The notes: generated by a model not told the origin, from the sequence alone. A stretch of 16,588 bases of DNA from Lachnospiraceae bacterium UBA7188 (GCA_002490995.1 DKVC01000264.1:33893-50480), one strand, 5' to 3'; counted from the stretch's first letter, positions 1-6,585 are shown. Translations and numbers: made by a program.

Positions 1-366
1 AAGCTGATTGATGAGGAAACCGCTGATAGAATAAGGAGGATGATTGAAATGACTAAAGTTGCAAGAATATTCGAGGAAGAGAAACTGCAGGCGCTGGCTA
101 AGGCGGCGGAAGAGAAAAAACTGGCTCTCGCTAAGGCGGAGGAAGAGAAAGAAACGGCCCTGGCTAGGGCGGAGGAAGAGAAAGAAACAGCCCTGGCTAA
201 GGCGGAGGAAGAAAACAAGCTGAATCTGGCCAGGGAAAAAAGGGAATGTGTACTCAAGATGATCAGGAAGAGTTATCCTTCTGAAGAGATTGCCTCCATC
301 GTTTCAGGCTTTACTCTGGATGAGATTGATGCGATGCGCAGGGAAATAAGTGCCCGGCAGGTATAG
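1..366 (+). CDS. C-terminal part of a probable Rpn/PD-(D/E)XK nuclease-family transposase (5' end outside window)
   Basis: The reading frame is open from base 1, so the gene begins upstream; the ATG at 40 is internal and has no ribosome binding site. The visible 121 residues are mostly a charged coiled coil made of four 11-residue units (LAKAEEEKETA and variants), followed by a short helical tail, KMIRKSYPSEEIASIVSGFTL, that ends in DEIDAMRREI. Rpn-type recombination-promoting nucleases and PD-(D/E)XK nuclease-family transposases of Firmicutes commonly end this way, with a coiled coil and then a segment reading roughly 'sxEeIaxxtGLsxeeI'. The nuclease domain itself is not in the window, so the assignment rests on the tail alone. 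The gene is convergent with the ABC permease gene ending at 464. Confidence 0.6.
   Translation, partial: KLIDEETADRIRRMIEMTKVARIFEEEKLQALAKAAEEKKLALAKAEEEKETALARAEEEKETALAKAEEENKLNLAREKRECVLKMIRKSYPSEEIASIVSGFTLDEIDAMRREISARQV
94..225 (+). repeat. 33-bp tandem repeat (four hendecad coiled-coil units)
   Basis: There are four consecutive in-frame 33-bp units (94-126, 127-159, 160-192, 193-225), each beginning ctg/ctc-gct-aag/agg-gcg and encoding 11 residues. Units 2 and 3 are nearly identical; units 1 and 4 are diverged. An 11-residue period is typical of right-handed or straight coiled coils. The unit number is likely to vary between strains. Confidence 0.85.
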
Positions 367-393
367 GAAAAAGCAGTCTGGTCCGCAATGTGT

Positions 394-440
394 GGGCGCT
401 GTCGCAGGTTCCGTTGAAGACCTAATTCCGGACAGCGCCC
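394..440. other. 10-bp perfect inverted repeat between convergent genes
   Basis: GGGCGCTGTC (394-403) is mirrored by GACAGCGCCC (431-440) around a 27-nt loop. It lies between the stop codon at 366 (+) and the permease stop at 464 (-), where a bidirectional terminator would be expected. There is no T run directly after either arm. On the minus strand a CTTTTTCC follows about 20 nt later, so termination is possible but unproven. Confidence 0.5.
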
Positions 441-463
441 CGCAGACATGCCGGCGGAGCGGC

Positions 464-1117
464 TCAAAACTCCTTCTTCTCCATAATCCCAATGCTGATC
501 CTGCAGGACAGCAGCAATATAACCACACCGACGACAATGCCGCCCAGGGCAATTGTCCCGGTCCCCATCGCTGGAAGCTTCTCCAATGCGGCGTCCAGAT
601 CGATATGCATTGATTCGGCAAGCTTCGCCCCCAGGACGACCACCGCAAAAATCATCCCCATGGTAATTATCATAACGATTCTGCCTTTCTCCCCTCCGAA
701 TTTCATATGGAAGGGAAGAAGGACGGAAAGCAGCAGCAATGCAAATGGCAGCAAAGCCAGAGACATCATGAGGCTGTCCCTCACCGGGGCGGTATTCCTG
801 ACCGCTCCTGCCACGGTTGCAATCACCGAGCCCAGCAGCCATCCGCCTCCGTTCAGCAGCAGACCGAAAATATATTTTTCCACCACATAGCCCTTCCTGC
901 TGACCGGCAGGGAAAGTAGAAACGGATAGCCGTTATCAAATTCATCATAGCTCATGGTGCTGGTTGTAAATGTAACGCCGATTAACGCCAGATATGTGAT
1001 AATAAACGAAGCGTCCTTAATATACGCTCCCATGCCCATTGCAATCACTATAATCATCAGTATGGAATTCTTCATATTTTTCATCAGCCTGAAATCTTTG
1101 ATTAACAAACCTTTCAT
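464..1117 (-). CDS. ABC-2 type transporter permease
   Basis: This 217-residue membrane protein is the permease partner of the ATPase encoded just upstream. It has about six hydrophobic segments: residues ~18-34, ~38-56, ~83-110, ~118-140, ~146-165 and ~180-205. It starts with MKGLLIKDFRLMKN, the cytoplasmic start typical of small ABC-2 permeases next to GntR/YtrA operons (ABC2_membrane_5-like). The SD is GAGGTG, 7 nt before the ATG, and the start overlaps the ATPase stop as ATGA (1114-1117), so translation is coupled. The substrate cannot be read from sequence; related systems respond to cell-envelope stress or antimicrobial compounds. The gene is last in its operon. Confidence 0.85.
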   Translation of the reverse strand: MKGLLIKDFRLMKNMKNSILMIIVIAMGMGAYIKDASFIITYLALIGVTFTTSTMSYDEFDNGYPFLLSLPVSRKGYVVEKYIFGLLLNGGGWLLGSVIATVAGAVRNTAPVRDSLMMSLALLPFALLLLSVLLPFHMKFGGEKGRIVMIITMGMIFAVVVLGAKLAESMHIDLDAALEKLPAMGTGTIALGGIVVGVVILLLSCRISIGIMEKKEF

Positions 1118-1965
1118 AATGCAGCACCTCGAATCATCATTGTAATCACTTCGTCAATGGTTCCCTTTATTATCGCAAGCTTCGGATAATTCTCCAGATA
1201 ATACTGCTTCTGGTTGGTCAGGCAGCTGTAGCCGAAGCTTTCCTTCTTACAGCGCAGGATATATTGCTTATCCAGGGCCTCGTATTGCCGTTCGTCCATT
1301 TTCAGCACGGCGTAATCGCTTAACAGTACATCCGTATCCTCATGAAGGACAATCTTCCCCTCATGTATCATGTATACATCGTCACAGAGTGTCTCCAGAT
1401 CCCCGGATATATGGGAGCTGATCAGTATAGATCTGTCCTCATCCTTTTCCATGAACTCCCGCAGCAGATCCAGCAGTTCGTCTCTTGCCACCACGTCCAG
1501 TCCCGAAGTGGGCTCATCCAGTATCAGCAGTCTGGCATTGTGGGAAATGGCTGTTATGACTTTCAGCTTTGCCTTCATGCCTGTGGAGAATTCCTTAATC
1601 TTCTTGTTGTCAGGCAGACCGGCTTTGTGGATCTGCTCCAGGAAAAAGGCTTTGTCGAAATCCTCGTAGAGACTGTTCAGGACAGGAGCCGTATCCGCAA
1701 CCGTCAGATACCCGCTGAAGCCGGAATCCGACAGGACGACTCCCAGCTTCTTCCTGTCCTGCGCATCAAAGTCCCTGATATCCTTACCCAGGATGCGGAT
1801 ACTGCCGCCGTCCGGCCGGATCAGCCCCAACGCCGCCTTGAAAGTGGTGCTTTTCCCTGCGCCGTTCTGTCCGATGAGCCCGGTGACGCAGCCCGGCTTC
1901 ACCTCCATGGTGCAGTCCAGTGAAAACGATTTATAGTCTTTTCTCAAATGCTCGATTTTTAACAT
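1114..1965 (-). CDS. ABC transporter ATP-binding protein of the GntR-linked operon
   Basis: This is a 283-residue nucleotide-binding subunit that powers the adjacent permease. Numbering from the ATG at 1965: Walker A is GQNGAGKST (~residues 32-40), the signature is the variant STGMKAKL (~127-134) in place of LSGGQ, Walker B is LLILDEPTSGLD (~146-157), and the H-loop is SSHIS (~183-187). The ATG at 1965 is preferred over the TTG two codons upstream because GGAGG sits 7 nt before it; the TTG would lie inside the end of the regulator gene. The C-terminal ~70 residues after the H-loop are a small regulatory-type domain. The gene is 2 nt from the end of the GntR gene and overlaps the permease gene by 4 nt. 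Confidence 0.92.
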   Translation of the reverse strand: MLKIEHLRKDYKSFSLDCTMEVKPGCVTGLIGQNGAGKSTTFKAALGLIRPDGGSIRILGKDIRDFDAQDRKKLGVVLSDSGFSGYLTVADTAPVLNSLYEDFDKAFFLEQIHKAGLPDNKKIKEFSTGMKAKLKVITAISHNARLLILDEPTSGLDVVARDELLDLLREFMEKDEDRSILISSHISGDLETLCDDVYMIHEGKIVLHEDTDVLLSDYAVLKMDERQYEALDKQYILRCKKESFGYSCLTNQKQYYLENYPKLAIIKGTIDEVITMMIRGAAL

Positions 1966-1967
1966 TT

Positions 1968-2339
1968 TCAACCCTCCAGAATCAATTCGAACAAGCTCCT
2001 GATATCCTCGTCGCTTATTCCGTATCTCCTGCCCTTTTGGACAGCCATCTCCAGATCCGCCTCCAGCTCCTTCTTCTGTTCCTCCAGCAAGAGCTCCTTA
2101 TTCACCGCTGTCACGTAGGTTCCCTTGCCGTGGACAGTGGCGGTAAAGCCTTCCGCTTCCAGGCTGTCGTAGGCCTTCTTGACGGTCAGTGCACTGATCT
2201 TCAAATCCTTTGACAGTGTGCGGACGGACGGCAGGCTGTCGTTCTCTTTCAGTTCCCCGCTGCGGATCATGGCCTTGACCTGGTCCCCGATCTGCTCATA
2301 GATGGGAACCATGGACGAACTGTTTATTATAATGCGCAT
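1968..2339 (-). CDS. GntR-family transcriptional regulator, YtrA subfamily
   Basis: This 123-residue DNA-binding protein is the predicted repressor of its own operon. Residues ~10-76 form the GntR winged helix (IYEQIGDQVKAMIRSGELK, then SLPSVRTLSKDLKIS and TVKKAYDSLEAEGF, then the wing HGKGTYV). Only about 45 residues follow, the short C-terminus that defines the YtrA branch, which controls neighbouring ABC transporters. The SD is GGAGG, 8 nt before the ATG. Transcription should start near 2452 from the consensus promoter at 2459-2487, giving a ~112-nt leader. The effector is unknown. Confidence 0.92.
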   Translation of the reverse strand: MRIIINSSSMVPIYEQIGDQVKAMIRSGELKENDSLPSVRTLSKDLKISALTVKKAYDSLEAEGFTATVHGKGTYVTAVNKELLLEEQKKELEADLEMAVQKGRRYGISDEDIRSLFELILEG

Positions 2340-2358
2340 TCATGTTTCCTCCATTCCG

Positions 2359-2392
2359 GTTCAGCCGCCGCATGTCAGCGCGCAGGCTGAAC
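2359..2392 (-). other. Leader stem-loop upstream of the GntR gene
   Basis: GTTCAGCC (2359-2366) and GGCTGAAC (2385-2392) form a perfect 8-bp stem with an 18-nt GC-rich loop in the predicted 5' leader. The stem ends ~8 nt before the Shine-Dalgarno. It could modulate translation or mRNA stability; nothing resembles a known riboswitch. Confidence 0.4.
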
Positions 2393-2453
2393 TTTCCTTT
2401 CTGTTATCGCTTAGGAATTGTATAGAAATAACACTTCCTTACTTATCCGGATG

Positions 2454-2504
2454 TAAACAGTATATAACAGCTTGTAACTGTTGTCAAGTGTTATATACTG
2501 TTTA
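2454..2504. promoter_or_regulatory. Large perfect inverted repeat, probable GntR/YtrA operator
   Basis: TAAACAGTATATAACA (2454-2469) is exactly mirrored by TGTTATATACTGTTTA (2489-2504), with a 19-bp spacer. YtrA-type GntR proteins bind widely spaced inverted repeats overlapping their promoters. The left arm contains the -10 box and the right arm abuts the -35 box of the operon promoter, so a bound dimer would block RNA polymerase. The binding is inferred; the repeat itself is exact. Confidence 0.8.
2459..2487 (-). promoter_or_regulatory. Sigma-A promoter of the GntR-ABC operon
   Basis: On the minus strand, TTGACA (2487-2482) is followed after exactly 17 nt by TATACT (2464-2459), close to consensus. 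The transcription start is expected near 2452. It is embedded in the 16-bp inverted repeat. Because of the symmetry, the plus strand also has a weaker TTGTAA-16-TATACT (2472-2499), but no plus-strand gene follows it. Confidence 0.85.
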
Positions 2505-2541
2505 TTTTATAAAACACTGTAAATCTTTGAATGTATTGAAA

Positions 2542-2567
2542 AAAGAGGCTGTCGCAGCAGCCCCTTT
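2542..2567 (-). terminator. Rho-independent terminator downstream of the TetR gene and the winged-helix remnant
   Basis: On the minus strand a 10-bp stem, AAAGGGGCTG / CAGCCTCTTT with one G-T pair, closes a 6-nt loop and continues into a six-T run (with 2541-2539). It ends transcription coming from the TetR gene and separates it from the GntR operon promoter only ~50 bp further on. Confidence 0.75.
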
Positions 2568-2578
2568 GTCACCTTTCG

Positions 2579-2713
2579 TTACTCATTTAGTTTCCAACCG
2601 CCATTTCTCCGGGAACCGGTTCGGAACAAAAGATTTTTCTCCTTTAACCCTTTCATGGCATAACGAATCCCGCTATTTGATAATTCCAACATCTCTGCCA
2701 GTTCCTTTTGTAC
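2579..2713 (-). pseudogene. Remnant of a winged-helix C-terminus (RecG/AlbA_2-type ATP-binding protein family)
   Basis: Reading the minus strand from 2710 gives 43 residues that begin QKELAEMLELSNSGIRYAMK, continue GLKEKNLLFRTGSRRNGGWK and end LNE-stop at 2579. This matches the pattern of the last helix-turn-helix of AlbA_2/RecG-like ATP-binding proteins (ELAExLgxSxxxVxxxixxLkekglixRxGSxxxGxW). The frame is closed by a TAA three codons before the fragment, no start codon or ribosome site serves it, and the TetR stop is ~25 nt upstream. It therefore appears to be the 3' stub of a deleted gene that left its terminator behind. The family is assigned from motif memory only. Confidence 0.55.
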
Positions 2714-2738
2714 AAGTTATTTGGAGGCAGGCATTTCC

Positions 2739-3302
2739 TTACCCTCGCCGCTTCAAACTGCGCTCCACCATCTCTTCCGCCATCCCCTTCCGCAGCTCAC
2801 AAAGCCTCCTTATCTGCTCCGGCATGTCATCACGCATTCCGCTGCTCATCCATTCCATAACCATGCCAAAGCATTCGCACTTATAGAAACGGATCAGCAA
2901 TTCCCTGTCCGAATCCGCAATCGGCTTATCCGCAAAGGCCACATTCACATAAGAGGATACCACATGCTGGCAGACCTTCCAGAGATACTGCTCATAAATA
3001 TCCCGATTCGCGGAATTGTGGATATGCAGGATAGCCCGGCGGTTTTTTCTGGCAAAGTCCATTGCCACATTGAGGGCCTGTTCTATGGAATCAATGGAGG
3101 GATATTCTGCGATGATCCGGTCGGCTTCCTCCGTCACGATTTCCTCCACCAGAGCCGGAATGTCCTGAAAATGATAGTAAAAAGAATTCCGGTTGACCCC
3201 GCATTCTTCCACAATATCTTTTACGGTAATCTGGCTCAGGGGCTTTTCATTCAAAAGTTTGATAAATGTACTCTTGATCGCCATTTTCGTAAAATTAGGC
3301 AT
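2739..3302 (-). CDS. TetR/AcrR-family transcriptional regulator
   Basis: This is a 187-residue dimeric one-component repressor. The N-terminal helix-turn-helix reads ITVKDIVEECGVNRNSFYYHF (residues ~25-45), a strong TetR signature. The rest is a helical ligand-binding domain of the kind that follows this HTH in TetR_C_8-like or DhaS-type members. The ATG at 3302 is chosen because GAGGAG lies 9 nt before it; the ATG three codons upstream at 3311 directly abuts that SD. It is transcribed divergently from the LytTR regulator at 3585. No obvious target gene is adjacent, and the ligand is unknown. The mRNA is predicted to start at the CRISPR-like repeat at 3324-3355. Confidence 0.92.
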   Translation of the reverse strand: MPNFTKMAIKSTFIKLLNEKPLSQITVKDIVEECGVNRNSFYYHFQDIPALVEEIVTEEADRIIAEYPSIDSIEQALNVAMDFARKNRRAILHIHNSANRDIYEQYLWKVCQHVVSSYVNVAFADKPIADSDRELLIRFYKCECFGMVMEWMSSGMRDDMPEQIRRLCELRKGMAEEMVERSLKRRG

Positions 3303-3323
3303 CGTTCTCATCTCCTCAGATTT

Positions 3324-3355
3324 CTTTCAATCCACACTCCCGCGCGGGGAGCGAC
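3324..3355 (-). CRISPR. Solitary type I-C-like CRISPR repeat in the TetR gene leader
   Basis: On the minus strand these 32 nt consist of GTCGCTCCC, loop CGCGC, GGGAGTG, then the tail TGGATTGAAAG. This is the architecture and near-exact wording of type I-C repeats: a 5' GTCGC, a 7-bp stem with a small loop, and an 11-nt tail TGGATTGAAA(C/T) that becomes the crRNA 5' handle after Cas5d cleavage. Two positions look degenerate: T instead of C in the 3' stem (a G-U pair) and a final G. No second repeat, spacer or cas gene is in the window. The predicted transcription start of the TetR gene falls on the first base of the repeat. Confidence 0.75.
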
Positions 3356-3361
3356 GTATAC

Positions 3362-3390
3362 AGTATAATATAAAGAAGGCACTTTTTCAA
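3362..3390 (-). promoter_or_regulatory. Promoter of the TetR-family gene with overlapping palindrome
   Basis: On the minus strand, TTGAAA (3390-3385) and TATACT (3367-3362) are separated by exactly 17 nt, placing +1 at about 3355. The -10 box is part of the palindrome TATAC-A-GTATA (3357-3367), a plausible site for autorepression by the TetR protein. Confidence 0.75.
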
Positions 3391-3584
3391 TATTTTTGTC
3401 ATTGCACACTTACTTTGTTTTCCACTTGCGCTGTCAAACCGTCCATTTGCGCAATCGGTATAAAGGTTGCGGCGATTTCTCCGATACACGGAATAGATCT
3501 TTATCTTTCCGGTTACAATGGGGTATACGGCTTTCATTTTCGGCAAACCTCGGAGGAGAAGTACAAAACAGGTGGGAAAACAGT

Positions 3585-4373
3585 ATGAATCCAATAAAAA
3601 TCGCAGTCTGCGATGATGAACAATACATAAGAAGCTATCTCATCTCGCTGATACAAAAGCAGCAGTTTGAAACGGAAATCACGGAATACGCTTCCGCCGC
3701 TGCGTACCTGTCAGACACGGCAGAATATGACCTGTTATTTCTGGACATAGAGCTGGGTAATTCCTGTCCGGAACATACGTCAGCTTCGGACGGGCAGGCG
3801 ATTTTTCCCATAAAAAACACAGTGCTTCACGGCAAAATAAACGGCATGGAGCTGGCCAGAAGAATCAGGGCCGCGGAAGGATGCCCACAGCCCCTGATCA
3901 TCTTCGTCACCGGCTATGAAAGCTATGTGTACGATGCCTTCGATGTGGATGCCTTCCAATATCTGCTAAAGCCCATCGATGAGCAGAAGTTTGCAGAGGT
4001 TTTCCGTAAAGCAGTGGAACGGCTCACGGCAAAAACACGGCAGCAGCAAAAGAAACTGGTCATTCAATATGCCGGAACCAGCAGAGTCCTCCCCCTGAGC
4101 GAAATTTATTATATGGAAAGCCAGGGTCACAAAATCGTGCTGCACCTGAGGGACACTACCCTGGAGTACTACGCAAAGCTTGGAGAGTTGGAGCAGGCTC
4201 TTCAGGGGCAGTTCTGCCGCATCCACAAAGGCTTCCTGGTGAACCTGGCCTATGTGGAAGGGTACAGCAAAGCTGAGGTAACCCTGGCAAACGGCGACAG
4301 GCTGAATCTGTCCAAATATAAATACGACGGCTTTGTGAAAGCGCACCTGCGCTACATACGCTCGTCTGCGTGA
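3585..4373 (+). CDS. LytTR-family response regulator with an enlarged receiver loop
   Basis: This is a 262-residue transcription activator of the AgrA/LytR type, probably phosphorylated by the kinase at 4516. The receiver (1-~140) has the acidic pair D10-D11, phosphoacceptor D54 (LFLDIEL), T109 and K129 (LLKP). Residues ~155-260 form the LytTR DNA-binding domain (YYMESQGHKI, FCRIHKGFLVNLAYV, LSKYKYDGF). The ATG at 3585 is chosen because AVCDDE must follow near the N-terminus; the SD AGGTGG is weak. Between D54 and the usual next helix (NGMELARRIR) there are 26 extra residues (~58-84) not seen in the second LytTR regulator of this window (15777-16505), where the same loop is only MPGMD. Kinase transcription may be separate, since 142 nt intervene. 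Confidence 0.92.
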   Translation: MNPIKIAVCDDEQYIRSYLISLIQKQQFETEITEYASAAAYLSDTAEYDLLFLDIELGNSCPEHTSASDGQAIFPIKNTVLHGKINGMELARRIRAAEGCPQPLIIFVTGYESYVYDAFDVDAFQYLLKPIDEQKFAEVFRKAVERLTAKTRQQQKKLVIQYAGTSRVLPLSEIYYMESQGHKIVLHLRDTTLEYYAKLGELEQALQGQFCRIHKGFLVNLAYVEGYSKAEVTLANGDRLNLSKYKYDGFVKAHLRYIRSSA

Positions 4374-4515
4374 TATACCTGTGAACGTATTCATTTGCCG
4401 CTTCGTTTCACACCTATAAGCATATTTATTTACCGTTTTCCGTTATCAAACTGCTTATGGCAAAGTTACAGCCGGCGGTGTTGAGTATAACAGATCACAG
4501 AAGGGAGAGAGTCTA

Positions 4516-5925
4516 TTGAACGAGGCAGGCTTTGCTCTGTTTTTTAAGCTGCTCACAGGCGCCGAATGCATCCTGTACGCCGTCCTTATGGCTGTCTTTT
4601 TCCGCTCCTTTATGACCGGAATACAGGAAAAAAGGCGACTTCAGAATAATACGTTCCTCATCTTCTTTATTTATACAGTCATCTATCTGTTCAGCCTGTT
4701 CCCATGGTTCTACGGCTGGATGCATATGATATTGATTACCGGAATATTGATACGTCTTTCCGGTTTCCTTGGAATAGAGCGGAACTTTGTCTTTCTTCTG
4801 AGCGTCCTGTTTTACTGTATCAGGAACCTGAGCATGATGATGATGCGAAGCCTGGATTTTTTTACGGATCATTTTTTTCTGCGAAACGCCGATACGCCGG
4901 AACTGGTTTTCCGCAATGCCGCGCTGAATCAGCTTCTCGTCGATACTCTGCAGTATCTTCTCTGTTTCCTGCTGCTTCACATCGTGGAACGGCAGCTGAA
5001 AAAAGGCGGAACCGGCCTGCACATCCGGGAATTGTGCTATCTGCTCCTGACACCTGTGACGGCAATCCTTTTTGCCAATATCCTTGTGCGGCTTCTGGTG
5101 ATTGCCAATGACAACCACATTTTCCGGCTCTATGAGCAGTATCCGGCTTTTCTCGCCATCGTGCCGGCAATGGCGGCTCTGTTCTACGCGGGCATTCTGG
5201 CTGCCATAACCGCATATCAAAGAATCCTGACACTTCAGGATGACAGGGAAAAATACTTCGTGGCCAAACAGCAGCTATCCGCAATACAGGAACGCATCCG
5301 TGAAGTAGAACAGTTTCATGACGGCATACGCAGAATGAAGCATGAGATGAAAAATCACCTGACAAATATCAAGGGTCTGGCGGAAAGCGGCCATTATGAA
5401 GACATGGAAACATACATTGCCAGAATGGATGACAGCATGAAGGTATTTGAGCTGTCCATCCACACCGGAAATGCAGTGACTGATGTTATCATAAACGATC
5501 GCCAGAAAGCCGCTGCCGCAATGGGAATCGATTTCCAATGTGTGTTTCTGTTCCCGGCCTCAGGCGGTTACAATGCCTATGATATCGGCATCATACTCAA
5601 TAACCTGCTCCAGAATGCCCTGGAAGCCTGTGCTAAAATCCAGAAAGGCCCAAAATATATCTGTCTCTCAGGCAGGCAGAAGAGGAAATTTTTCCTCATT
5701 GATATCAGAAACCCCTTTGATGGGGAAATCACTTTTGATCAGAATACCGGTCTCCCGGTTTCCACAAAGAAAAAGGACGGCACGGAAGCCTTCGCATCCC
5801 TGCACGGCATCGGTTTGTCCAATGTTAGGCGGGAAGCTTTAGAATATATGGGAGACATGGATATTCAAATAGAAAACAGTGAGTTTCATGTGACTGTACT
5901 GTTACAGGAAAGGGGGAGGAAATGA
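4516..5925 (+). CDS. GHKL-family sensor histidine kinase (AgrC-like)
   Basis: This is a 469-residue membrane kinase and the partner of the upstream LytTR regulator. About six hydrophobic segments occupy residues ~8-235. A coiled linker (~240-270) leads to the phosphorylation helix MKHEMKNHL with H276. The GHKL ATPase shows the N box NNLLQNALEAC (~362-372) and the G box HGIGLSN (~430-436). The start is TTG at 4516 with GGGAG 8 nt upstream; no better ATG precedes the first membrane segment. This architecture fits AgrC-type sensors that detect extracellular peptides through the membrane domain. The signal is unknown, and no AgrB/AgrD pair is visible nearby. Confidence 0.92.
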   Translation: MNEAGFALFFKLLTGAECILYAVLMAVFFRSFMTGIQEKRRLQNNTFLIFFIYTVIYLFSLFPWFYGWMHMILITGILIRLSGFLGIERNFVFLLSVLFYCIRNLSMMMMRSLDFFTDHFFLRNADTPELVFRNAALNQLLVDTLQYLLCFLLLHIVERQLKKGGTGLHIRELCYLLLTPVTAILFANILVRLLVIANDNHIFRLYEQYPAFLAIVPAMAALFYAGILAAITAYQRILTLQDDREKYFVAKQQLSAIQERIREVEQFHDGIRRMKHEMKNHLTNIKGLAESGHYEDMETYIARMDDSMKVFELSIHTGNAVTDVIINDRQKAAAAMGIDFQCVFLFPASGGYNAYDIGIILNNLLQNALEACAKIQKGPKYICLSGRQKRKFFLIDIRNPFDGEITFDQNTGLPVSTKKKDGTEAFASLHGIGLSNVRREALEYMGDMDIQIENSEFHVTVLLQERGRK

Positions 5926-5978
5926 AAATGTCTCAATGCCCGGACTCCACAGGAGAAGGCACGCGTGATTCCAATTGA
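5922..5978 (+). CDS. Possible 18-residue peptide overlapping the kinase stop
   Basis: An ATG overlaps the kinase TGA as ATGA and is preceded by an excellent SD (GGGGGAGG). It encodes MKMSQCPDSTGEGTRDSN-stop. The coupled start and single Cys make a small peptide conceivable. However, it has no hydrophobic leader and no AgrD-like features, and it may be only the ruin of a longer gene. Confidence 0.25.
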   Translation: MKMSQCPDSTGEGTRDSN

Positions 5979-6042
5979 TGGCGGAATCACAGAATATTGA
6001 CACTGAAAACAAATTTCCGCTTTAGCGGACCGGAGGTGTAAA

Positions 6043-6585
6043 ATGTACATTCATGATCTAGGAGTCAAAGAAATCAACCAATATTATGCGCAGCATGGCG
6101 GCAGAAGAACCGCCCTTATAACAGGCTTTGCCAATTACATGGAAAATGCAAAGACCGGCAGAATATCAGCACATACAAGCTCCCGTATTACAGCGCATGC
6201 AAGCTCCGCATCTGCGGCAAACACGGCAGATGCCGGAAATTCTTCCAAAACCGGAATAAATACGAGAACTGCCAGACAGACAGCATTTGGTTCAACCGCA
6301 CAGGCTGCCCGGCAGACAACATCGGGAACAACCGCGCAGACCGCCCGGCAGAGCGCATCGAAAGCCCAATCTGATACAGAAGCCGCCGGCAATTCCACCG
6401 CAGGCAATTCTCGCAGCCAGGATTACTGCTGTGACAAATGCCAGCTGACCCAGCAGCTGATGCTGAGGATGATGACTAATAATCTGTATACACAGAGCGG
6501 ACTGGGCTATTCGGCAATGGGTTCCGGCGCGTTGGCGGCTTACCAGAGCCTGTCCAAATACTTCGGAACCGGTTTGTTCTCGTAA
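6043..6585 (+). CDS. Unknown Thr/Ser/Ala-rich protein with a Cys cluster
   Basis: I do not recognise this 180-residue protein. It has three zones. Residues 1-35 look folded (MYIHDLGVKEINQYY and following). Residues ~36-125 are a low-complexity Ser/Thr/Ala/Gln linker with two imperfect 12-residue repeats (TARQTAFGSTAQ at 76-87, AARQTTSGTTAQ at 88-99) and a third start at 100. Residues ~127-180 are compact, with Cys129, Cys130 and Cys133 (CCDKC) followed by a Met/Leu-rich helix and a Gly-rich end. There is no signal peptide or membrane segment. The SD is GGAGG, 6 nt before the ATG. It follows the kinase by 117 nt and ends at a strong terminator, so it may belong to the two-component operon. The Cys group could bind metal or form disulfides. 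Confidence 0.75.
   Translation: MYIHDLGVKEINQYYAQHGGRRTALITGFANYMENAKTGRISAHTSSRITAHASSASAANTADAGNSSKTGINTRTARQTAFGSTAQAARQTTSGTTAQTARQSASKAQSDTEAAGNSTAGNSRSQDYCCDKCQLTQQLMLRMMTNNLYTQSGLGYSAMGSGALAAYQSLSKYFGTGLFS

Noticed and set aside
2471..2499. Plus-strand promoter TTGTAA-16-TATACT
   Set aside because: It is explained by the symmetry of the operator; no plus-strand gene follows within about 1 kb.
3396..3584. Longer version of the first LytTR regulator starting at 3396
   Set aside because: The extra residues are unlike any receiver domain; AVCDDE places the start at 3585.
4431..4470. Possible LytTR-box pair upstream of the first kinase
   Set aside because: GTT cores are present (4435, 4442, 4465) but spacing and flanking bases do not fit the usual paired 9-bp boxes.
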